DNA from: Nyssa sinensis
Taxonomy: Eukaryota > Streptophyta > Magnoliopsida > Cornales > Nyssaceae
Reading direction: 5' to 3'
Length of the DNA stretch: 64,000 nucleotides
Assembly: GCA_008638375.1 (NCBI GenBank)
Contig: CM018035.1
Coordinates: 2,903,501 to 2,967,500, forward strand
Shown here: positions 47,078 through 60,942 of the stretch, in pieces
Position numbering within the stretch: the first letter of the stretch is position 1
Layout: every line of letters begins with the position of its first letter
Program-made: the position numbers and the translations under genes
The notes under the pieces: generated by a model
Databases searched by the model: none
Told to the model about the DNA's origin: nothing
The model's input: only the letters and a program-made list of their open reading frames with translations

Positions 47078-47612
47078 TCAGAGATGACAATTTGTTTTGT
47101 CGTGTCTGAAACTGTTCTTAATAAGAAGAGTTTGAAAAAAACAAAAAAATGAGGTGGGATAAAAATACGAGAAGATACTAAAATTTAACATAATTTTGGA
47201 ACAATAGTTGGGGAAAGCATTTCATCCTGTCCCGTCCTGCCTCGTCGTACCTTGTTTTGATTATATATTTAAATTATATAAATATTTTGTAATATTTTTC
47301 ATATTTTATTAAATATTCTCACATATATAAATCTAAATATATATATATATGTATGTATATATAAGATGTGCATGTATATTATGTATGTATTATTTGTATA
47401 TATATCAATAATATTGATTGATTTTTAAGATTTTAAAAATATATATATATATATATATATACATACATATAGAGGAAGGTTGACGTGGGGACAGGGTTTT
47501 GGGGGCGAGGTGGGAGGAAGAAAACAAAGCGGGAGAAGAATGAGAAAGACTATTTTTTAACAGGACGGGATTTTAGGAGGGATTCTAAACCTGGCTCATT
47601 ATCATTCCTATC
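47078..47612. repeat. Dispersed repeat with GGGACGGG-type motifs
   Basis: The left side GAGATGACAATTTGTTTTG and the reverse-complemented right side GAGATAGGAATGATAATG form loose inverted ends; next to them are CCTGTCCCGTCCTGCCTCG on the left and an AACAGGACGGGATTTTAGG stretch on the right. Resembles a common non-autonomous plant DNA transposon. No TSD certain. Confidence 0.35.
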
Positions 47613-49540
47613 TCCATTGTTTTAGCGACTGAGTTGCAACTTTCGTAGTCACACCTCAAAAAATTATTTTACAATCGTATCTTTAATGTTTAGATAAAAT
47701 CAAGGGTGAAGCTGGGTGGTGACTAGGGTGGGCTTTAGGCTTCCAAAATCAGGCAAAAAAAAAAATTACATGTGAAATTTTTACATTTTTTAAATTAACT
47801 CACCCCAAAATTTTAGTCTAACTCAATCTTTATTATTTATTTCTCATTTTTTATCTATAAATTTCAACTCAATCCACAAATTTTATCGTAATTTTCTTAT
47901 TTTTCACATCAAAATTTTAGCCCAATTCAAAAAAAAAAATTACTAATTTTTTTTTTACCCTCCCTCCCCTTAAAATTTTTCCCTTACTTTCGCCCTTGGA
48001 AAAATTATATGAAAAAAAAAAGACTCAATATCAAAATATTTGAATAGGCGATTCAATTGCATTTAATGCATTTGGGAGAGCTCAATTGCACTTAATGGAT
48101 TGAGGTTGTTTGGAATGGAGTTTTAAACCGCATTTATAGGTCCATAACTGTTTCATTAAATATGGTATGAGTTACAAAGCCAATAAGCCTAACATTTTTC
48201 CTTAAGTTGGTCAACTCATTATAAATGTCTCTATTTGATAGTTGTTAACTACTTTTTAACAATTCAACTAAATATTTAATAATTTAATTTAAATAATATT
48301 TTTACATTGCTTAGCTCAAATAAGACTTTTTCACGACTCGACTAAATGAGTATTTAAGAACTAATTACTAATTCATTGCACGTTAATTCACCAAAGTATC
48401 CATTAAACACTAATTACGAGTTTACTACTGTCAATTCACCAAAGTACCCATAAGAATCATTATATTATATAGTATATATAATATACAAAATATTTGTTGA
48501 ATAAAAGACAAATAAAAAAATATATACTTTCTAATAACTTTTGGAAGTATTTTTATAAAATACTTATTACTTAAATTTTATTAGGATAAAATGTTCAATT
48601 GACTCTAACAATCAGCGTTAGTTGGGATATTGAGTTGATGATATGGTCGTAATTGAATGAAGTTGAGTTGAATAATAAGGTTGTTTAAGTTTCGTTTAAT
48701 AAAATAAATGAATTTTAATTATATTTACATTCGACTTATAAACGTTTTGAATTAATTTAGGAAAAATTACACTAAACACCTTGAGGTTTGGTGAATATAT
48801 AGTTAGGCCTCTCAAGTTTAAAAAATTACACTTGACCCCATATCAGTGCTTGTCGGATGACGAATTGAACTGAATGGATAAATTTTTCATTTTACCCTTG
48901 AGCGTATAATGACTATTTTATTACCCAAAAAAATTTCATGTTTTGGCTTCATAAATATCAAATAAGAGAATCTCTTTTGCCCCTCAAGAATCTCAAAGAA
49001 TATCAATATAAGACATACCATCGATCATTTGCTTTGATTGATAAAAGGTCTAAAAAAGTGATAAGAGGTGGTATTAGGGTTTTATGCATCTTTGAAGACG
49101 ATTTGCATAAACAATGATGTAAATCTGAACAAGGAGTCTTTGAAGGCGACAAAATGGGTTGGTATCGATCCAAAATCAAATTAAAAGTCATTGAAGAGCA
49201 TAATTAGAGAAGAAATTCGGTGATTTGCAATATACAGATAAGTTTTAATCTTTGAAATTTAATTTTTTTTATAAATATGATATGTGAAAATACATGATCT
49301 CAACGTTATACCTTTCATTAATTTTTGGTTTTTAAAATTAGGATTATAAAACTTATGACTTTACAATAATAGTCTTATGAAATTAGAGATTTTCATATAA
49401 ATTTTTAATTTAAAATCCTATTGGCTCGAAATAAGATTCTGAATTTGTTTTTAATTTTTTCAACTTTACTTTTTATTTTGAAAAAAAAAAACTAAATTTA
49501 AAATACTTAAAACTTATTCTTAATAATTTTACTACCACAG
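47613..49540. other. Intergenic DNA; contains a possible truncated MULE end
   Basis: At 48761-48860 the sequence AAAAATTACACTAAACACCTT followed by TTGAGGTTTGGTGAA resembles the terminal region of plant MULE-type elements, but the opposite end was not found. Otherwise AT-rich with no gene. Confidence 0.35.
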
Positions 49541-49559
49541 TTCCGATGGATCCATCTTT

Positions 49560-49985
49560 GCTTTATTTTTAAAACTAGTCTTCTGGTGGAATTGAGTAAT
49601 GTGACCGGTGAGTGATGGTCGGCTGGTCTACTTGGATACCGAGACACGCATCCTAGCCCGGCACTTGTAATTTTCACTCACCGACACGTACCTGTTTCGA
49701 AGTCATACATTTTACGTGGGACCAACAATGGCACGGTCTCCCACCTCGCGCGTGGTAGCCTCGTGACTAGCGTTTGGCCTTCCGACCACCCAACATGATC
49801 GGCCTTTATCGCCTCATCGCCAAGTCGGCGGCATTATTACGTGTTGTCCTATAATTTATCGTTTTCCCAAGTTTAAGGATCAGATCCCCACTTGCACCAG
49901 TAGCGCGTGAAAGTTAGATAATATGGTTCCATCCGGTACTTCGCGTAGCACAGCAGTAAATGCTGTTCCCGTTTAAATTAAATAA
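49560..49985. other. GC-rich island without a recognisable gene
   Basis: About 420 bp of near-balanced base composition inside very AT-rich DNA, with many CG dinucleotides (CTCGCGCGTGG, AAGTCGGCGGC). No open frame above 60 codons is convincing and no tRNA or rRNA fold was recognised. It may be a decayed exon, a transposon fragment or a promoter. Confidence 0.45.
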
Positions 49986-50726
49986 CTTAGACGGCAGTAA
50001 TCTTGATAATGGGTGAGGGGAAAGGAAACTTTTTGGACGCAGACACACAATTTATTTATTTTTATTTTCTAGATATAAAATTGTGTGTAAAGTAAGTACA
50101 TATATCACTGAGGTTAATATAATTTAATTTTTAAAATAAAATATAATATAAATAATACAATATTATTAGAAAATATATTAAGACGTGATGATTCTATTTA
50201 TGAGTGTAAAGACATGGAATCTCTAGTAATTTGAATCTTGTCTGTTAAAAAAAATTATTAAATTTGTTTATTATCAGATTTAGTTGAATTCGATCAAATT
50301 TATATAAAATATTATATTATAATCTATATTAAGTATATAATATATAAATTTTAAAATATATAAATTTAACTCAAGAAAATTTTATATAATTTAATATTTT
50401 TAACATATCATAAAATTGAATCAAATTTGTTTAATTTAAATCCAAAATAAATTACTAAATTTGAATTTGAATCACCGTATCAAATTCAGTCAAGAGTTTG
50501 GTCAGGATGATCAATAATAAAGGAACGAAAATAGGAGTCAAATTAATGAAAAATTATTTATGATTTAAGATTAATAATCTTAATCAATTATATATTGTTG
50601 TGTGTATAATATATTGGTCAGCGCCAACTCAATACCATTTGAGGCCTAAAGCACAGTCACAAATGTGAGTTTTTTTTTTGGAATATAAAATAAATAAGTT
50701 TTTGAGAAAGAAAATTTAAAGAATTT

Positions 50727-50957
50727 AACTTTTATCAATCTTAAATTTCTAGCTTGGATTATAATAAATAAATAAAATTTAGGACATTTTTTTTGTAAAT
50801 AGACTTTTGTTAGTCTTATATTTCTAATTTGGATTAATCTACCAATACATAAAATTTGGACAATTTTTTTTGGATAATTAAACTTTTATTAGTCTTATAT
50901 TTTCAATTTAGATCGACGTATAAAGACATAAAATTTATATATTTTTTTTGTAATTGA
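50727..50957. repeat. Tandem repeat, three units of about 77 bp
   Basis: Three consecutive units share CTTTT(A/G)T(C/T)A(A/G)TCTTA, then TTT(C/A)TA(A/G)(C/T)TTGGATT, then TAAAATTT(A/G)GACA and a T-run. The third is more diverged. No coding meaning. Confidence 0.7.
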
Positions 50958-50999
50958 ACCGTATACTATTACAGACATGATCATAAATCTGACTCTTGG

Positions 51000-52500
51000 G
51001 ATCAATGAATAACTACTTTTAAAATCATTGTTTTATTGATTTTATACTTGAGCCAATTATAATATTCGCATTTAAAAAAAATTACATACGTATATCAATT
51101 TGCAGATTGATCAGAGCCGTTGATGAGGGTGAATGCTTCATACCAAATGATATTTTTTGAGAATGTTAATTTCATACAGAATGTTCAAAACATTACAACA
51201 TTATTAATCTGTGTTTTACAAATGTCAAAATGTATAATACATGAATAATATCGAAATGTTTCAAATATTAGATTAGTAAAATTCATTTTTTTTTTGAATT
51301 AATAAGAAAAATTTATCATATATATCATATATCACATACTAATGTATCATACTAACCACACTATCAAATATACTACGTTTGACTAAAAAAAAATTGCACC
51401 CCGTATCACACGGGACATAAAAATATTAGAATGATCCATCACCAACCGAATCTATTCAAAAAAATTTCCAGGTTTTAAAGGGTAGATGGAAGATTCGTAC
51501 GTGCAATGCTGTGTTTGGACCAGTTTAATGGAAGTCAAACGCGGCGCGGCGCACTCTTATCGCATTTATTGAGTTTGATGCCAAAATTCCTACACCCATC
51601 TCATTCTGATTCTGATCGATGCCAATTTCCCAATTTTTTTTATATTCTATTCTCCCACTTCTTCCTCTTGTTTCTTTCTTTTTTTTTTGCCATTGTTGGC
51701 TGAAAATAACCACTAAAATTAAATAGTATTTAATAATTAAGTATAAATAAACTAAATTACTTTATTACAAATCAGTTTTAAGCAATCTTGACTATTTCCT
51801 ATAAAAATATATAAACCCGTGTTATTGTTTTTTTTTTGATAAATATGGGTATTAAATTCCTGTGTAAAGCATTAGGTTGACCGACTAGTAGCATAAGACA
51901 GTACATACTCCCATTACACGCACCAAATAAAGTAGGCATTTTTTGTGTAAGGCCCTGAGGTGGCCCAAGGAAATTATTGCTCTATTTACATGACAATTTA
52001 TCTATAAGGTTATTCTATTTTGTCTCAATTTTAGAATTTGTCTTTGTTTTTTCTTTTTTTAGAATTCTACCAAACAACAAGTCCAATTTAAAATTTTAAT
52101 GTATAAAGTATTATAAAATTCTTATATCGTATCCTTTTAAGGTAATAATTAAGTGTAAAAGTACTTAAAAAGTTGAATTATTAGAATAATAATGACATTT
52201 ATAAAATTGCAGCTTCGAGTGAGATTAGTATGATACATAAATACAATCCTACAAATACTAATCTTCCATTATTTTATAAGTCCTCAAAATTAACTTGCTC
52301 CAAAGATTCTAAATAATTCTGTTTAATTATTTTTAGGCTAAAAAAAAACATTAATTCAGTGACATTATTTGTTCGTTGGTATAAAGAGAAGTAGAACTCA
52401 AGTTCTCACACAAATAAGAAAAAGAAAATTGGTAGAAATTAAAAACCATCAAATCCTAACAATTGGACAGACAAGAATACTCTTTATTCATTTCAATAAT
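51000..52500. other. Intergenic DNA, no gene seen
   Basis: AT-rich; short open frames lack signatures. Confidence 0.5.
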
Positions 52501-52507
52501 AGTGTAA

Positions 52508-52946
52508 GATTATCTCCAACCCACTATCTTTAAATTCATCTTTATTTTGGTATTTTGTTTGTATTTAAAGATGATGAATCCCACTTTTTTATATTTTTAC
52601 TTACCAATCTTCAAATCTTACTTTTCATAAAATTATTTATGTCTAAAATATAGTTATTTAATATATATTTATCCCAATTTCAATTATTTATCATTTTTTT
52701 AATTAAAAACTCCACAAGAAATATCTTGATAATAAATAATAATTAAAAAAATTCTTTTAAATTTTAAATATTTATTTAAATAATATAAAAATAATTAATT
52801 ATTAGTTTAGATTGTTGTAAAAATAATTATTAGATGAATAAAGATTTGAAGAATGAATAGTGTTCCTTCAAATATGAAAATAAAAAATAAAAATACTATT
52901 TATTCCTTTAAATTTGATACTAATTTAAAGATAAGTTGGAGTGTCC
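52508..52946. repeat. MITE with inverted ends
   Basis: The left end GATTATCTCCAACCCACTATC, then TTTAAATTC, pairs with the reverse-complemented right end GGACACTCCAACTTATC, then TTTAAATTAG. The ATCTCCAACCC-like end is common in plant MITEs. No TSD certain. Confidence 0.5.
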
Positions 52947-53648
52947 CTTTTCCTTTCTCGTCCGTCAATTTTGAAAATTTGGAAGTGAATTAGCGACAAT
53001 CTAACCCTACTAGTTCTTTTGTTTTTTCTTCAATAAAATGAGTAACTATTTACGAATATAACTTATAAATAAGTTTAATTCAGTACTGAAAAATCAACTA
53101 TAGTACCTGTAAGTCCAATTTAGGAATGGAAAATTAACGTAAAACTATACACTTTGATTTTAAAGAAATTTCAAACCGTAATTTATTTTATAAAAAAAAA
53201 ATAAGAAATGTCACTCAACTGGTCAACAACACATGAATTTACTCAACCCAAAAGTTATAAACAAGTTAGTTGTATTAATCTTGTTTTGGGCTAAAATAGC
53301 AATTAAAATTGAGGGCGAAGTACATTAAAATATTCCAATCTATTTTTTCTCTCATATTCCAATTTGCAAGTCCAAGATTTATGGTACAAGTACAAATCTC
53401 AGACAGAAACCCAATATTGATATGATAGTATATGTCAAAATCAAATGGTTCCAGTAAAGGAAGAAACCAAGAAAAGTAAAAACACAATTAAAGAAAACAA
53501 AATAGTAGTACATTGTTTTCTTCTATATAGACAAACAAGCCCTCCAAATTGCCGAGAGAGCCTCACATTAAAAGCAATTTCCATATCCCTGTGGATTGTC
53601 ATCATCTCCACATCAAAATCTCTCTCATTCACGCCTTGGCATTCTTGA

Positions 53649-53711
53649 TGAAAAACGTGGTTGGATATCAGCAACTTTGCTCCTGCTTCATTTTTTTCCC
53701 CCACGTTTTCA
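53649..53711. other. Short hairpin
   Basis: TGAAAAACGTGG (53649-53660) pairs with CCACGTTTTCA (53701-53711) around a 40-nt loop, with one bulge. It does not match a plant microRNA family that I recall. Confidence 0.3.
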
Positions 53712-54401
53712 ACATCTAATCTAATCACCCACAACAAAAATGGAAAAACTACAGCCTCATATATGTCCTCCTCACTTCTCACTTTGCCTGTGGTAGGTCC
53801 CACCACTGATATATATGTATGTGTGTGTGAACTGTATCATCCAATACTTTTTCCCATCTGTTTCCCCTTTCTGTTTGTATCTTTTTCTTTTCTTTTCTTT
53901 ACTTTATTGATTGCCTTCATCATTGTCCCTAGCCTGAAGCTTTAGTTCAGTATGTCCCCTTCTTTTTATTGTCAATTGTGTCACTGTACATGATTTATGA
54001 TCAACTCTTTTGCCCTCTTGGATCAGCTAGTGTATTATTGGACAAAGTTATGGATAATTAATCTCTCTCGGCCACTCAATAAATTGGCCGTTCAGGGATT
54101 TTTATTGTCTTATTTAATAACCAAAAAATTTGATTAATTGACAATAATAAATACATGTGTCTATATGTATTAATATATTTATGAGTTTTTTTTTTTGTTT
54201 GTTTTAAACCAAAGATGTTAGTGCTCAAAAAAATTGAAAGGATTCAAATAACATACGTATACACACATATTTTACAAGTTCTTATTCTAATTATTTAAAA
54301 TTGATTATATGAATCATATTTTATCATTGTGTTTAATTTAATATGATTCATTTAATTAAATTACACAAGGGGTGAGGGTGTGGGGGGGGGAAAATTCTTA
54401 A

Positions 54402-54444
<43 letters not shown>
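54402..54444. repeat. (TA)n microsatellite
   Basis: About 21 TA repeats. Further AT and CT/AT microsatellites lie at 54960-55026 and 55705-55739 (the latter followed by GT repeats). Confidence 0.95.
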
Positions 54445-54447
<3 letters not shown>

Positions 54448-54959
54448 AGGGTAACAATTTTGTAAGGGGGCTTGCTAGAGGAGAGATAACAAAGATGAAT
54501 GCTAAGGTTCTAATATTGACATTTTGTGACAAAAAATATGCAGTACAAAATTATCATCAACTCGAATGATTTTTTAGGCTTTTTTTATAATGAAAAAAAA
54601 TGTTGAAGGCCAGATAAAGAGAGTGATAGTGATAATTAGAAAAGTGGGGTAGTGGATTTTGATGACGACCATAATTAGGCCTCTTTTGTTAATAATTGGT
54701 TAATGGGTTGGTTTATATTAATTAATTATAGGCATAGGCATGATGCAATGCATCTAGAGGGTTCCTTTACACACGAAAGGCACTGCTTTTTTGCCAAAGA
54801 TGACGACCTTAGATTTATTCTATACTTATACTAGTCATCAATTGATCCACCATGATTAGGGCTTAAGATTTCTACTTTTATTGGAGCCTGACTTATTTTC
54901 AAGTCTTAATTAAAGTCAACATTTCGCTTGAGAGAAGCAACGACTGACTGACTCACTGG

Positions 54960-54994
<35 letters not shown>

Positions 54995-55704
54995 ATCTAT
55001 CTATATATGTATATATATATATATATGAAAAATGTGAGAATTATTTTAAAAATAATATTTATAATATGTGTTTTGACTTTTGAAACAAATTTAGGTTAAT
55101 AATTAATTGATCAAGTTAGTTAATTATTCTACAAAATTCGTGTAAATAACTTAAAAATAGTTCTCTAATTAATTAATCAAAAATCAAAAAAAATTAAATG
55201 ATAAGATAAAATTAACTATAAGAAAAGTTTACTCTAATGTTACAAAAAGATAAATAATAATAAAATAAAAAAAGACAGAAAAATCGAATGAATTGTGTGA
55301 TGATGGCCTTAATTAGAGAGAGAAAGAACCATATTGGATTTAAAATGTTCATAACAAGGTAGCTAAAAACCTCCTTGTACTTTATAATGTGGCAAGAATG
55401 TGATTATACATTAGATGTGTAAGTCACTTTGTGCATTTTCATCATTTCCTTTATGCTGTGGATGGCTTGTAATGATCCAATTATGCATATCATTAAAGTA
55501 AAATTTTCTCAAGATTGGAATTTTGAAAATTAATAACACAACACTGGTTTCTGGACCACATCCTTCTCTGCTTCTAATTCAGTTTTCTAAAACTTAATTA
55601 CCCATTTAATTATCCACCACCTACTACCACCATTGCATCCATCCTCTTCCAACTGTCTTGATGTACAGTATGCATCAACAAACATGCTTACTTCATCACG
55701 CAAT

Positions 55705-55740
<36 letters not shown>

Positions 55741-55860
55741 GATAGATTTTAAGAGGGTCCCATCTCCTTTGTAAACATGAGCAATTTAATCTAGACATTT
55801 AACAAAGTTGGTTTAATTCGCTTTCAAGGTTCCCCAGAAAAGAATCTATGAAATTCATTC
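54445..55860. other. Intergenic DNA, no gene seen
   Basis: Contains the microsatellites noted separately and AT-rich unique-looking DNA. No open frame with a family signature. Confidence 0.5.
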
Positions 55861-55869
55861 TCTCTGAGA

Positions 55870-56615
55870 GCCTCCCATATCCTAATAGTAACCCTAACGC
55901 GGGGTGTCATATGATGTTCCAAATTTATAACCGTTCAAATGGCATCCTAAACTCAAAATTTTTCACTCCAACGGGAGTGACATCAGCAGTTGTAAAATAA
56001 CACCCAACGATTTGGGGTACCATTTTTACAAACTTTGGATAGAGAAAAGGGAGAGGTGTCATTTGACGGTTGGAGCCATTTCTATTTTTACTGTTACAAC
56101 GGCTCTATTTCAACAAAAAAATTCTATAAATACAGGAAAAAAACTTACCAAAGTGCAAAAAATACAGAGAGTTTGTTATTTTTTAAATTAATTTTTTAGT
56201 TAAATTAATTTTTGTAATCTAAATTGAATTTTTTATTTATTTTTATTTTTTAAGTTATGATTTTTTTTGTTAATTTAGGATGATTTTATTTATTTAACTA
56301 ATTTTTATAATTAAATATTTTTTTTTGTAATTTAGTTAATTGTTAGAATTTAAATTGATTTTTTTAAATTAAATTAATTTTTGTAATTTAATTTAAAAAT
56401 TAATTTAAATCAAACCGTTATGAAAATTATACCCATTAAAATATAACTGTTAAGTTTAATTACATTTTTTAATAAAAAAATATTAAAATGGCACCCCATT
56501 TTGACAGCTGCTATTAGAACTGATTTATAATTCTGAGGTGCCATAACACTATTTAAGGTTGCAAATAAATTTTTTGACATCTCAAAATGATAACTTCGTT
56601 TGGAGTTGCTCTAAA
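55870..56615. repeat. Possible MITE with degenerate inverted ends
   Basis: The left side has GCGGGGTGTCATATGATG and CAAATGGCATCC; the right side carries AATGGCACCCC and GAGGTGCCATAACAC in inverted relation. Ends are poorly defined and the interior is AT-rich. Confidence 0.35.
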
Positions 56616-56619
56616 AAGT

Positions 56620-56895
56620 TAAGACAAATATCCTGCATTTCAGTCACAAGAATTAAATGAATAATCATATCTATAAATTGTTAATATACATATACACAGA
56701 ATTAAATGAATAATCATATTAGTAAATTATTAATATACATACATACATGACTTATCTTTTAATCGTTAAAACCATTAGAACTGGGTTATCAAATATTTTC
56801 CTATATTCTTACTAGAATATGGCATTTATAAAGTCTAAAAGTTAGTGTATGGAGACCTCAAACAAAAGTAAAGGTTCTTCTCGTGGGGTTGATTT

Positions 56896-56929
<34 letters not shown>

Positions 56930-58990
56930 CATATGTTGCCCCGTTGTCAGCATATGATATAGTAACTAATTCGTTGTAAAAATTAGTTTCGTATAATGAA
57001 TAATGACATGACTATGTCATTTAATAATATCTTAGGTTGGAAACTTAGAGTTAATGAATATAATACATTCAGAATTAATAAATATCTGTTATATTAATAA
57101 AATAATCAATATAATTCACATATTTTATAAATATATTAAATATTTATCCACCTGAATGTATTACACCGGACGTATAAAAAAAAATTCGTTACACACGTGG
57201 CACTTGATTCCTTTAGGCAATAGTAATTTGAGTCTAAGGTTTACCAAAAAGATATTTACTATAATTAAGTGGGGTAATGATTGATTATTAACAGCTTTCT
57301 TTCCAGGAGAAGTGATCTTTCCTCTTTAACCAGAAAGATGATTTCATTATATCAATCTCTTTCTCACTTTTTAAAATTACTGGCTGGCCCATCAATTTTT
57401 AAAGAAAATGGAATTAGGTATAGATGTTTAATTGACTGCTATACCCTTGACTTTTGAGCATTAAAGCATCACATACAACTTGTTTCCTTTTATATTCAAT
57501 TAGCTCATCTTTTGACTTCTTGTAGAGACATTTTTTATTATTTTTTTATATTTAGTTGTTACTTATTTATATTAATAACATTGTTTAGTTACTAATCCTC
57601 TTTTCTTTTCTTTTTTGAAAATTTTCCCATCTAATTTCAACTAGTCGTCACAAATCACACACGAATTCAAGATTCCTCTTCATTTCATCAATTTAGTTAT
57701 AATTTTGTAAACAATGCTATCTTCAATATCTCAACTCCCATGAATCCCTTAATTAGGTTTTTTTTTTTTTTGCTATAGAATTATTGGTTTGATTACATTT
57801 TCAAGAACAAGAATTGTTTTTGGTCTCGTAAATAAGAAGAAAAAAGAGAGAAGAAAACTCCGAATGAAAACATGTTTGGCAAGATATTTTTGAAAGATAT
57901 TTTTAAAATACTCACCTTTGAGAAAACTACTAAAATTAGTTTTTATATTTTCAAATATTCAAATTCATTAAAAAAACAAAAACATCGCAAAACAAATGTA
58001 TTTTCAAAATTATCATTTTATTATTATCAAAGATAACAAAAATACAAGAAAGAAAAACAAAAACACATCCAAACATACAAAACTTGTCACGATTCATGCG
58101 AACAATGAGTTAGGCAAAATGGGTCTCAATCTTTTGATGTGAAGTGTGTTTTTGGTAACACTTCTTCATTCTTCCCTCATTTTTGTTTGAGTTTTGCTAA
58201 AGTAATATCCTAATTAATGTTTAAGTTCTAATCCATATTTCTCTATTTTTCCAAGAACCTTTTAAACAAGTGCATGTGGGTTAGCCCTCCAGTGGGAAAA
58301 CAAAGAGGAAAAACAAGATGAGGGTTGGGAATGAAGGTCCTACACATGAATAGTAAGGGAAGAAAGTAGAGGTTGATAGTTGAAGCATATGTGAGAATTC
58401 AAAGCATGCGCCCATTGTTTTTTGAGCATGACCCCCACAATATTAACATCACGCCTAAGTCATACTTTGGCCCTCCACACACTTCTAGTGGAATCTCTAG
58501 AGATTGTGTGTGTTTTTTTTTCTTTCTCAAATGCCAACTTAATGCAATTGTTGAAGAAATCTTATCTCATTTAATTGGCTTATAATGGAGTCTCTTTATT
58601 ATGTACTTCTTGAACAAAAATCTAATTGTCACAAAATCCTTGTAAATAGAAGTCATAAGTTAAATGACTGATGGAACGCGTAAAATAAAGTCTTTTAACT
58701 TCTGAATCAACGTTTACAGTAGCTTATTCTATCGGCTCCATCCAACTATCAGTATTCAATGACTTGGTACTATGCCCATACATAAGGCATTTTAATTCAG
58801 CCTCTAGGTCGCCTCTTCCGTGATGTGATGTTTGCTCTGATATCAATTATTATGAACCTGACGAATACACCAAAAGTCTCAGGACTAAAGGAACACTTGC
58901 AATCAAGTCTTTTAACTATTTAGGATCATAACACAAGCCTAATCCTATTCGGTGAACAACAAACTACCATATACCCTTCTTGAAGAAATT
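56620..58990. other. Intergenic DNA, no gene seen
   Basis: AT-rich with an AT/CA microsatellite at 56898-56930. A possible small MITE lies at 57868-58080 (ends ACATGTTTGGCAAG and, inverted, GTATGTTTGGATG). Confidence 0.45.
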
Positions 58991-59004
58991 GAAAATTTGC
59001 ATCG

Positions 59005-59483
59005 TAGTTATCAAAACCGGACCGAACCGGTTGAATTGGAAATCGGGCATTAAACTAGTTTAGTTCGATTAAAATATTGGTTTTACTAAAGAATCGGAAA
59101 AAATCGATTGGACTAGCCAGTTTTTTAAAAAAACCGGTTGAACTACATTTTGTCTTTTTTATCACCTACAACTTTTTTTTCACAAAACTTATTATATTTG
59201 ATGATTAAATGATGAAATTTAGTATAAAATAAGATATTATTGCATGTTTTTTTGTTACATATACAAAGATATTAAACTTATACATTAAGATAATTTCAAT
59301 GATTATGCTTATATTTTATTATTTATCATTAAATAATAAAAAATATTTTTCCCTTGTTATTTTCTTAATTTTTAATATATTTATTAATATTTTTAATATA
59401 GTAATTATAAAATCGATTGAATCAGTGAACGGTGAATTAGTCAGTGAACAGTGAATTGGTCCCTTCACCGATTCTGATAACTA
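59005..59483. repeat. MITE with TAGTTATC inverted ends
   Basis: The left end TAGTTATCAAAACCGG and the reverse-complemented right end TAGTTATCAGAATCGG match at 13 of 16 positions. Inside are repeated ACCGGTTGAA-type motifs. TTTGCAT occurs just outside both ends, though offset by a base or two, so a TSD is only suggestive. Confidence 0.6.
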
Positions 59484-60942
59484 TGCTTTGCATGATCTTG
59501 CTTGTAGGGAGTCATATTATCCTTTCTCATCTGTTGGACAATTGGAGAATGTACTTTGAAGAATATGATCAATTTGTTATTTGATAAAAATTATATAGAA
59601 GTGGTTCTAACTGAGAATTTTTTTTTTGTTCTTTATGTTGTATATATAGAACAATGTGTAAGTGGTGTGGGTTTAAGAATAAAAATTATAAAAAATCAAA
59701 TAAATTTACATAAGCTAATTTTTTTAACTTCTCCAAACCATGTATTTCGTACATGAAGTGTGGAATCAAAATTTTTTTTAAAAATGTAGCTAAACACATC
59801 TAAAATTAGTTTCACACTTACCCATGCAGGAAGACCATGGTTTGGGAAACATTTTAGGGATAATAGCAGTTAAAACCAATTTCAGAAAACAAATAAAACA
59901 ATTATGCTTGAGAAATTGCAATTTGGATTGGCCCAAACTAAACCTACACTCTTCCCAATGCTTAGTTGGTTAGGGATAGACAAATTGGGAACTCACCCTG
60001 GGCTCTATTAATGTTATGATGGTTTTGGGCTTTGCCGAATGAGAACAAGCATTGGCTTGGATTTGGGTTGAAACTTGAAATAGTGTGAACGAACCCAATC
60101 CCAATATTATTTGCATGTAAGTTATTATACTGAGATTGATTAATTTGTCTAGGCTAATATGGTAGTAACGTTCAACAAAAGAAACCCAACTCACAAGCTT
60201 GGGCTGCATAGGCTAGGCCTTTCATGCCCAACAGAGAGCCCAAAAAACAAAGGTTCAGTTCTTGGGTTGAAGTTAAAAGCCTTGGGAAGTAGGGAGAGAT
60301 AAAGAGCCTATGAGTTAGTTGTTCAAGTTTAATTTACTAAAATAAATAAGTTTTAAATTATATTCAAATTCGACCAATTAATTTTTTAAATTAATTTTGA
60401 TCGAGTCTTTAATTGAGTCAATCGCGAGTCGTGTTCGAGTATCTTGATTTTTTATATAAAAAATATTAGATTAACTTGATTTAATAAGTCAAACTTGATT
60501 TGTGCTCAATAAATTAACGAGTTTTAAAACAAATGATTTTTTTCTTTCTTTTCAAGTTATTTTCATTAAAAACAAGATAAGATATGTAGAAACACATCGA
60601 GATGAGGGAATTAAAATATTTCTCTTTATACAATAAGATAGAGTCTGAGCCCAGTCTGTACACACACACACTAAAAATAGTTCATCTTCTCCATTACTAT
60701 ACTTAAAAAAAAATGAAAAAAAGGATATTCCCGATAAGTTGAGCAGGACAAATTGCAATCTATGCATTGAAATATTTTTTATAGATCTGATATAACACGT
60801 GACAATGTATCATTTTAATAACATTGTCAAATATATTATGTCTTATTAAAAGAATTTAATCATATTATACGCATTACAACATCATTACATCATACTCATT
60901 CAAAAAAAAATTCCGACACATGAGATGAGATAAGACGGCTAA

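Noticed and set aside
53500..53720. A microRNA precursor candidate
   Set aside because: The hairpin is short and I could not match either arm to a conserved plant microRNA.
53441..53806. Minus-strand frame of 121 codons
   Set aside because: No recognisable motif, no splice or promoter context, and low-complexity hydrophobic end; likely chance, although it is the longest frame in the gene desert.
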